Shown here: piece by piece, positions 56,575 through 64,000 of the stretch
Numbering within the stretch: position 1 is the first letter of the stretch
Layout: each line of letters begins with the position of its first letter
Origin: Leptodactylus fallax
Lineage: Eukaryota; Chordata; Amphibia; Anura; Leptodactylidae
Length of the DNA: 64,000 bases
Assembly (NCBI GenBank): GCA_947044405.1
Contig: CAMRHE010000011.1
Location: 4,084,501-4,148,500, forward strand
Direction of reading: 5' to 3'
Made by a program: the position numbers and the translations under genes
Notes under the pieces: generated by a model
What the model was told of the DNA's origin: nothing
Database searches by the model: none
Seen by the model: only the letters and a program-made list of their open reading frames with translations

Positions 56575-59180
56575 TCACCTCTCCCAGGTTCCTTGTGTCT
56601 AGCAATATCTGCTACTTCACTTTACAGGTGTTGTATGATGTCAGCAGTGATGTCTTGTTTGTGTCAGGTGACGACCACTGTAGCCAATCACAGGCCTCAT
56701 TGATGACAAACAGTATGTGACTGGCTGGCTTCATTTCCCTATTTGCAACACATAGGGTAGAGTTCAACAACCCCTTCAAGATAGCATAGTATAAAATTCA
56801 CTTACAGATCAAGTTTTACATAACACAATACCCTGCTTTTTACTATTGCTGTAAAAATAAAATAAAATACACATCCAAAAATATGTTCCAGTTGTATTTT
56901 CCAGTATTGTTACATTTTGTTATGGCGCCATGGCAACAAATGTAAGTAAATCATTCAAAGCATGTGGGTGAATAGTTCTGTCAAACATATGGAAGACAGA
57001 TAGTATCCCTCATTATAAAGCCAGCAAATATTATCATTTTGATGCCTGGTGTTTTTTACATAGACAAATAGTTGTAGCAAGCTCTATGGAAAAGAAAACA
57101 GACCGTTCACAAAACATGTCCCATCATGGCCACTGATGAAATAGAAAAATGAACAGAATCTAACAAAAATGTCATATATTACTTGAGAGCTCTTTTCCCA
57201 AAGGAATTCAGTGTAGTAGGGTATGATGGATTTATGATAAGGCGACAGGTAAATACCCCCTTTGTCCCTCTAATGCCAATGTTCACTGTTTCGGCTCTCT
57301 CTGCACAGTCAGATACTAGTACAGTAATGTTGAGCTTTACACAGACCACAAGTATAATAAATCTCTTTCTGTTTTACAGTTTTTTATCCCTCTGCCTTTT
57401 TTGGTAAGAATCAATTCAACATCTGTACTTAGTGAAAAGTGACTATTTTTAGTGCATATTATCAAACAGTTGAGTTCTAAAAAATGGCCATTTGTTGAAG
57501 AACTGCCAAGATATATTTGGATCAGTCTTTTCCCTTGTAATATAGGCAATGTGTTATTATTTCACATGCTCAGCTAAACCCCAGTAATATACTGTATAAT
57601 AACCACTTCATTCCCTTGTTCTTGTAAGTGGTATCAGAGTTCTGCATTTATATCTCAGACTACCCTAATAGACTTGCTGGTAAAGTGACACATGGTGCAA
57701 GTTTGTAAAGTACACTTGGAAGTGTCAGTGCTGTACTGTGTAATGTACACTCCAGGACAATCCTAGGAAAAGAATGGAATACTGGAAAATGTTTTCATGG
57801 AAACTTGTTCTGTTTATGGGAATGCTTAACAGTAGTTACTATGATTCTGAGATTTTTCCATGTGTGGATTTAAAATGACATTAAAGTTCCTCTGAAATCA
57901 CATTCTAGACTAAGGTAACCCTTTATTTGCCACACTAATTATAAAGGTTCTATATTGCCTAATGTTGTTTATGTCAGTTTGCTTGCCAAGGATAATTTTA
58001 TGTGATATGCATCTAGGACTCATGCTCACAAGCATATGCATTTTGGACTGGAATATACGTCTAAAATGGAACTGTATTGCTGTATTATGGCCATTAATAT
58101 TGCGTGTTGTAATTTTCTCTAGAAAAATGCAGAATACAGTGCTTCTAGGGGAATACTTATTCCAATATATGGCATGTTGCAATTTTTATCTGCATGCATT
58201 GACTACCATCAAGGTTTGTCTAGTCCCACTGGAAAACAGTGACATTGTTTTCAGGATCTGTCAGATATGGATTTCATACCTACCATATATGACTGAGGAC
58301 ATATAATGATGTTCTGCAATAGCCTAGCTTCACACATGTAGGACTTTGGCACTTTTTTTGCTTTAAAATGAATTTCTATTGGATTGAATAAATTTTAAAT
58401 TTGTGCAAGTATGATTTGTTTTCTAGGGCGTTGAAGCTGTATTGCAGTGTATTAAAAGGGTTTTCCTGTGCCTACTGTCCACTGGGGGTTTCCGTTCCCC
58501 ATTCAAGTGGAATGGGGAATGGAAACCCTCAGCAGACAGCAGGCGCAGGTGTGAACCTAGCCTTAGAAGTATAAGAACTTTTTATATATTTCCCATTCCT
58601 TTTGTAGTGATTCTTGGCTTTGGCTCAAAAGAACACAGCAAAATCTGCAACAAAAAAATGCTGCGTCTCTGCAACGTGGGGCCTCAGCCTTAATGGGTGT
58701 GGTACTCCTTAGCACAGAGCCATATGACCTCCATAGATCCTCAAACACAACATGTATGGAGGTATTCTATTTTTAAAGCAATGTTACTAGTAGACAATAT
58801 CCAGTGAAGCGTAACACAATTTTTAATGCTGGATTTATATCAAAATCAGAAAACAGAAAATAGCTTGGTGTGAAATAGCCTTATGGAAGAATAATAGAGG
58901 CACCTCTGCCAAGCCTAATACAATTCAGTTCAAAACAGAACCTTAATGTGGCCATGTACATTAGTTATGTGTGATTAATGGTCATAGCCCAATCCTATAA
59001 CAGGAATTGTGTAACTTGGATGTAGGGCTGGGAAATTAAATGAAAAATAACTAAACATCAATCCGGTTAACTGACGTGACTTTGTGAATGTTGGTTATTT
59101 TGGTTTGGTTATTACAGTATTAATGAGGTTCTACCTGCGGTTTCAGTCAAACGAAACACATCCGAACTGAAACTGCTATA
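56575..59180. other. intergenic between CAV2 and CAV1, nothing firm
   Basis: No coding signal. Near 58490-58570 there is a fold-back around 'ttccgttccccattc', and near 58660-58692 'gcaacgtggggcctcagcct', a family X end. The 114-codon frame at 57962 has no recognisable domain. Confidence 0.4.
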
Positions 59181-59187
59181 TATATAT

Positions 59188-59395
59188 ATACTCTGGGGTC
59201 TCTTCAGACCTCAGAGTATAATAAGCGGAGACCCAGGGAAAGTGAGTAAACATAAACAGCAGACCCTGATGTAATTCAGGAGACCGGAAGAGGACGCGGG
59301 AACAGTCCAGAGCTCAGAGGTGAGTAACACTGATTTTTATGTTAGATAACGTACCATGAGCCATATGAAGAGACACCAGAGTATTATAATAATAG
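59188..59395. repeat. free-standing copy of hairpin module M
   Basis: 'actctggggtctcttcagac' with complementary 'ctcagagtataataagcgga' forms the same hairpin as in hAT elements E1 and E2. It is followed by the module's 'taaacataaa' and 'gatttttatgtta' inverted pair. No hAT ends found around it. Confidence 0.65.
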
Positions 59396-60079
59396 TCTGG
59401 TAAGAACATGGTCGGACAGGCAGGAAGTTTTCAATTAAATGAAGTTTTAGAAGCATATACACTCTCCTTGAATATTTATCACTTAAGAATATGTAATCCC
59501 CTAAATCCGGCCATACACTTTAGATGCCCATATTGGGGAAGGGCTCCATCACGGAGCAGTTTAATTGTTAAAAAAAAAAAAAAAGTGCAGTAAGCACAGC
59601 CAGCCAAAAAATATCCAGGATGGCCGTCTGCCTGTGATGGAAACAACCATTTGTGGTATCTACATGTCCACTCCCTGACCGTTTATTGGGCAAAATGGCC
59701 CATTTTAGACTACAAAAATCTAATGTTTATCGCTGGCTTTAGTAAATAATACAAGTAATATAATAAAAATCTTCTCTTAATCAACCAATGTTAATATTGA
59801 GTATCCTAATTTCATCACATGTTCATATAACCATATAATGTTCTCTTTAGAAATACATCTTGTACTCTAATATAAAGATTCAAGGGCATAACTAGAAAAT
59901 ATTAGAGTCCAACAGACTTTAAAACAGCTGCCTCATACTAGTGCAGATTATGATGTGGATTTGATCACTGATTTCATCCTTTATAACGACAAGGGTGAGA
60001 TGTGCCACCTTTCTGTAGCAGAATATGCAGCAGATATGAGCATTTTTCTTTACTTTTTATATTAATTAATGTTGCTTAT

Positions 60080-60205
60080 ATGGCACTAACATATTCTGAA
60101 GCACTGCACAAGAGCTGTCATAAATCTGCCCATGTGTCCAATGAGACTCACAATTTAATTTCATAGGATGCCAGTTGACTTACCAGTAGGTTTTTGGAGT
60201 GTGGA
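60080..60205 (-). repeat. SINE/L2-tail remnant
   Basis: The reverse complement reads in order 'ccacactccaaaaacc', 'aaattgtgagtctcattgg', 'cagaatatgttagtgcca'. It parallels the tail half of the SINE at 32150-32396. Old and diverged. Confidence 0.5.
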
Positions 60206-61399
60206 ATGTCTCAGATGTTTCTAAGGCTAAGGCCCCGTTGCAGAAAAACTGCTTTCTTTTGTTGTAGATTTTGCTGCAGTTTTTTGAGCAAAAGACAGGA
60301 TTGGATTGAGCTGAACGGAGATGTATAAGAGCTTTCTATAAATTTCCCATTCTTTTTTACGCCACTCCTGGGTTTGTCTCAAAAAATTTAGTAAAATCTG
60401 CAACAAAAAAGCAGCTTTTCCATGGGTGTATTCACAAAGTGCAATTAGGAACAGCGTAAACTGCATTATCTAAAAATTCACATGCAATTTTGATTTTGTT
60501 TTGGTAAAGTTCCTTAAGTTTACTGGTGAAACACATTTATTTCAAAAGTTTTACCTGTGAAATCAAAAACTGCATCAAAACTGAAAGCATTTTTTCCAAT
60601 CCAGTTGTGATTTAGTTTTAACTGCATTCAATTGCACCATTAGATTGTACTTTTAGCACCATTGTATGCATTATGGTTCACTTTTCCTTTTTGAAAAAAA
60701 AAAATTTCTGTTGCTTATATTCTGCCAATTTTACATCAGTCCCTGTCCACAATGGGGTTCATAGTCTGAATTCCTTAGGGTATATTCCTTTGAAAGCCAG
60801 CATGTTTGTCAAGTATGGAAGGAAACCAGAATGCACAAAGGAAATCCTTGCCCACTGCGAACATGCCCTAATGTAGTGCTTATTCACAGGTTCTGTTTTT
60901 TGCCTCTGCTCTTTTTAACCTTCACTATTATAGTTCCAATTTATATCAGATCTTTACAAAACAAATTCTAAATTCTCAGCCTCCTTAAAATGTGCAGAAC
61001 TTAAGTTATCCTAAAAAAAAACAATAAAATCAGATGCAAAAGACATAACATAAAAAATGTATACTTTTCCATTCCCCCTGGCAATCTTATGCCATTTTCC
61101 GAATTCTGTTTACATAAAAAACAACCAATTGCTGTAGGGATCATGTACCATATTGCTTCCATTGTGACTCAGTGATTGGAGCAATGATGAAAGCACCCAC
61201 TATGTCCATGTAAACAGAGACCGGGAAGATTGTCAGAAAGTCAGCACTGGATGTCAGCACAGGGGAACAGTGAGGTGAGTACCACTTCTTTTTTATGTTA
61301 TGCCATGTACTGAAATGGATAGCCCGTTTAACAATTCACAGTGGTGATTTTTCTGTTTAGGTGATGAAATATGTAATGTGCCAGCCAGATGAGTCAAGA
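60206..61399. other. intergenic upstream of CAV1
   Basis: Family X-like text at 60226-60432 ('ctaaggccccgttgcag'). The remainder is AT-rich with no coding signal. The stretch at 60730-60785 ('ccctgtccacaatggggttc') may be another SINE-tail remnant. Confidence 0.4.
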
Positions 61400-61695
61400 T
61401 ATGCATATGTATGTATCAGAGTTTTATTGAGGCTGAAAACTTTTGTGGCTCACAGCACCTTATTTCTTTTTCTGGTTTTTCATGAGCCCTAGGGATGTAT
61501 CTGAGTTCAACACGGCTGTCATCTAAGCCAAAACCAAGCAGAACAAACATTGGAAGTGGGCCAGCAACAATCATGCTCTCAGCCACCTCCTTCCCCTCCT
61601 TTGCTAGCTGTGCCTTTACACAATGCAGGATCTTCCTCCCTTAAATCATACCTCACTGAAATCTCAATCAGAGCTTCTGGCAACTGAGGGACAGC
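61400..61695 (+). promoter_or_regulatory. CAV1: CAV1 5' UTR / proximal promoter region
   Basis: Sequence immediately before the CAV1 ATG, with a C/T-rich stretch at 61588-61650. Unlike CAV2 there is no marked GC-rich island. Placement rests only on adjacency to exon 1; no element or start site is assigned. Confidence 0.4.
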
Positions 61696-61725
61696 ATGTC
61701 TGGTGGCAAATACATAGATGAAGAG
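61696..61725 (+). CDS. CAV1: caveolin-1, coding exon 1 (partial gene)
   Basis: ATG 61696 opens MSGGKYIDEE, followed directly by the donor GTAGGA at 61726. In vertebrates the first coding exon of CAV1 is also ten codons long and reads MSGGKYVDSE in human, and CAV1 lies just downstream of CAV2 in the same direction. Caveolin-1 is the main structural protein of caveolae, forms oligomers with caveolin-2 and binds cholesterol. Only the N-terminus of the alpha isoform is here. Exon 2, which would start with GHLYTV-like residues, was not found before the window ends. Context at the ATG is good (A at -3). Confidence 0.92.
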
Positions 61726-62666
61726 GTAGGACTGCTCAGTGCATGTGCAAATAGTGTGTCTTCTTTGGCATGGGAGTTACTCAGATAGACACTGTGTTTG
61801 TAAAACTCTTGGGATCTTTACATTTATATGTAACTTTCACATAATAAAATGAAAATAATCTACAAATAGTTGATGACATGAAAATGTGCAGATTATCAGG
61901 GCTTTGTGGTGAAACTTGAAGTTTTCTAGCTGGTACTGCCCTGTGCAGGATCATTTTCAGCTGATATGCCTGACATTGGGTTGTTACCTCCTTGAAAATA
62001 TATTTAAGTAATAATAACTGTGCTTGGGGGAGTAGAGAACGGAATGCAAGTTTGGCTCTCTTGACAGAGTATTTATTCTGTGTGGATTCAGCGTGCCATT
62101 CTTGTACCTATTGCTATAATGCAGAGGAGTCTGGGAAAAGCTCATTTTACACAGGTGTACTGATATCCTCACCGTGAAGTCAGTTATATTTAAGAGAATA
62201 TATGCTGAGTGACCTCAGACTGTGGGTGTGGAAAAAAGAGTGAGTTCTGTGAGAAAAGCAAATTACAGGGTATCATTGGCAATGCTGTTCTTCCCTGCAA
62301 CTCTTCAAAGTCCATTTTATAGGAGAAACATAGTAGTTTTGCCTCTCCCTTTTCCACAGAGGGAGGATTGAGGTGGTTTCAGTTCACTGGTACTAGTGAG
62401 AGGAGTCTGGAAATGTTTATTAAAGATTCGTTATGATATTGCTTAAATTAGTATATGGTTCAGTGTATGATCATGAACAGTGCACTAGCTTTGTATGACA
62501 CTTGCTAGAATGCTTTCACAGTACTTGAATATAAACCCTCACCTACCATTTATGGGCGAGGTTTTAATACATCCTTCCAATGCCTCGGGTTAGTCATTTT
62601 TCATGCTTGACATAAATGCTCATGTTATGCATATACAGTGTGTGGTTTTGTATAAATTAATAGTAT

Positions 62667-62667
62667 G

Positions 62668-62708
<41 letters not shown>
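62667..62708. repeat. (GATA)n microsatellite
   Basis: About ten perfect tetranucleotide units inside CAV1 intron 1. Confidence 0.95.
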
Positions 62709-63211
62709 TGCAATATAACTGCAAAAAATGTACATATAAATGCAAAAAGTCTAATCTAAAAAAGGCTATACAGTATGCAACAGTTTACTGAAAATGTTTA
62801 TTCTGTGGTTAAATAAAGTTTACTTAAACACATAATGGCTGTTGTGGTAGTCCCCAAGAACTGATCTCAGGCCTGTGCTGGCAAACAAGATTACACATGT
62901 GGATACATCCTCTGTTAAATTCAATAAAGTGAATCAGTACAACCTAGGAGGATCGCTTGCTCTTACAACTATCAATGTGTTTGACATATAAAAGGGAAGG
63001 TATGAACATGCCCTTGAATATTAAAGATGGGATGGTGCAATGAGGAGTCCCAGCATTTTTGGTGCACAGAGATCACCTTGTTAAATGATATTATGATGTG
63101 GGCCTTCGATGTGGCTGTGGAGTCCCTCTTTGAGTTATACTTTATATTTGATGTACTGTACTGAAGAAATGAGGCATACGGTTTGCAGTCAATTATTTTT
63201 TTTTATTTATT

Positions 63212-63316
63212 TTGCTTGTTTTTATAGCACCAACAACTTCCACAGCGCTTTACAGATATTGCTATTGCTTACTGTCCCAATTAGGGCTTATAGTCTAAAT
63301 TCCCTATCAGTATGTC
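63212..63316 (-). repeat. SINE/L2 tail, inverted
   Basis: The reverse complement reads 'catactgatagggaattta', then 'tgtaaagcgctgtgg' and 'gttggtgctataaaa', matching the SINE tail at 32287-32385. Confidence 0.65.
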
Positions 63317-64000
63317 ATTTTCCATTATGGAAGGTGACCGTATGATTACTTCATGCAAAGGAGAGTTAAGGACCTGTTCGCCAGAATTGATGTGGGTCTC
63401 ACTAGACTCTCTGTAGTCAAACATATATGGCAGAAAATCAATGCCCATGTCAAGAAGTCAGAATCAAGTCAAAACTTGATCACTGAAATTTAGAATTCTG
63501 GGACGTGAAGAAGATATATTATAATAATCTGTCAGTTCACAGCTCCATGAGCATTGCTACCTTGTGTAACTGTAGAGATGAAAGGGATGAGCCAGGTGCC
63601 ACAATAAGGTCATCCAAGGACTACATGAGGCCTCTGAGATTCCAGTTGCCCACTATAGCTCGCAGCTAGGAGAGGTCTTTCCTGTTGCCTTTGTGGTGCT
63701 AGGCCGCAAAAGTTGAAAATATTTTTCATCGTACTAATATGATAAAAATGTTGTAGTTTGTGATTACAGGTATTATATGTGTGCTATCTTTATTCCATAT
63801 TGGCTTCATTTTTATTTGTGTTATTTGTTTAAAGAGTATAGTGTAACCTTTTGTTGTTTCTTTAGAGTATACTGATCAAAAAGTTATTTTATATTTACAT
63901 TGATAGAATAAGAAACACAATAGCTTATATATACTTACACAATATCTGATACATACATACACATGATCACACAAAAGCCAAGTCTTAGGAAGTCTGTCAG

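Larger units (their letters stand above)
61726..64000 (+). other. CAV1: CAV1 intron 1 (to window end)
   Basis: At least 2.3 kb after the exon 1 donor, with a (GATA)n run and an inverted SINE/L2 tail. No second coding exon was recognised. Confidence 0.75.

Noticed and set aside
61726..64000. Search for CAV1 exon 2
   Set aside because: No segment encoding a GHLYTV-like start or the rest of that exon next to an AG acceptor could be read; it probably lies beyond the window.

Overview
This is vertebrate nuclear DNA, most likely from a frog. It is AT-rich and intron-bearing. It carries the start of the caveolin locus, CAV2 followed by CAV1 on the same strand, embedded in an unusually mixed set of transposons: Ty3/gypsy, L1/Tx1-like, L2, Penelope-like, Tc1-like, hAT, TTAA-type MITEs and a tRNA-SINE. 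That mixture, together with caveolin sequences that are recognisably vertebrate but not mammalian, points to an amphibian. The species cannot be fixed from the window. Layout: 1-44 kb is intergenic and mostly repeats. No host coding exon was found there; TES, the usual upstream neighbour of CAV2, was not seen. From 3.5 to 11.5 kb lies a nested stack. A Tc1 element was hit by a Penelope-like element, which was hit by a nearly intact Ty3/gypsy LTR retrotransposon; the same Tc1 was also hit by a second Tc1. From 13.6 to 17.6 kb is a decayed L1-like LINE, from 18.8 to 20.9 kb an L2 LINE, and from 22.5 to 24.2 kb a third Tc1. From 25.3 to 26.8 kb and from 38.7 to 39.7 kb are two non-autonomous hAT elements containing the same 31-bp minisatellite. 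Two closely similar DD35E Tc1-like transposons lie in opposite orientation at 29.2-30.7 and 42.6-44.2 kb, the first with an uninterrupted transposase frame. Host genes: CAV2 is complete in three coding exons (44972-45115, 45511-45698, 49820-49973) and encodes 161 residues behind a GC-rich, TATA-less-looking promoter. CAV1 begins at 61696 with its ten-codon first exon; the rest lies beyond the window. Caveolin-2 partners caveolin-1 in caveolae, so the pair is functionally linked. Main points of interest: the LTR retrotransposon at 4170-9667 has gypsy-type domains in the copia-type order (integrase before reverse transcriptase), as in Gmr1-like elements. The DD35E pair resembles the Traveler-type group. 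A minisatellite and a hairpin module recur in different non-autonomous transposons.
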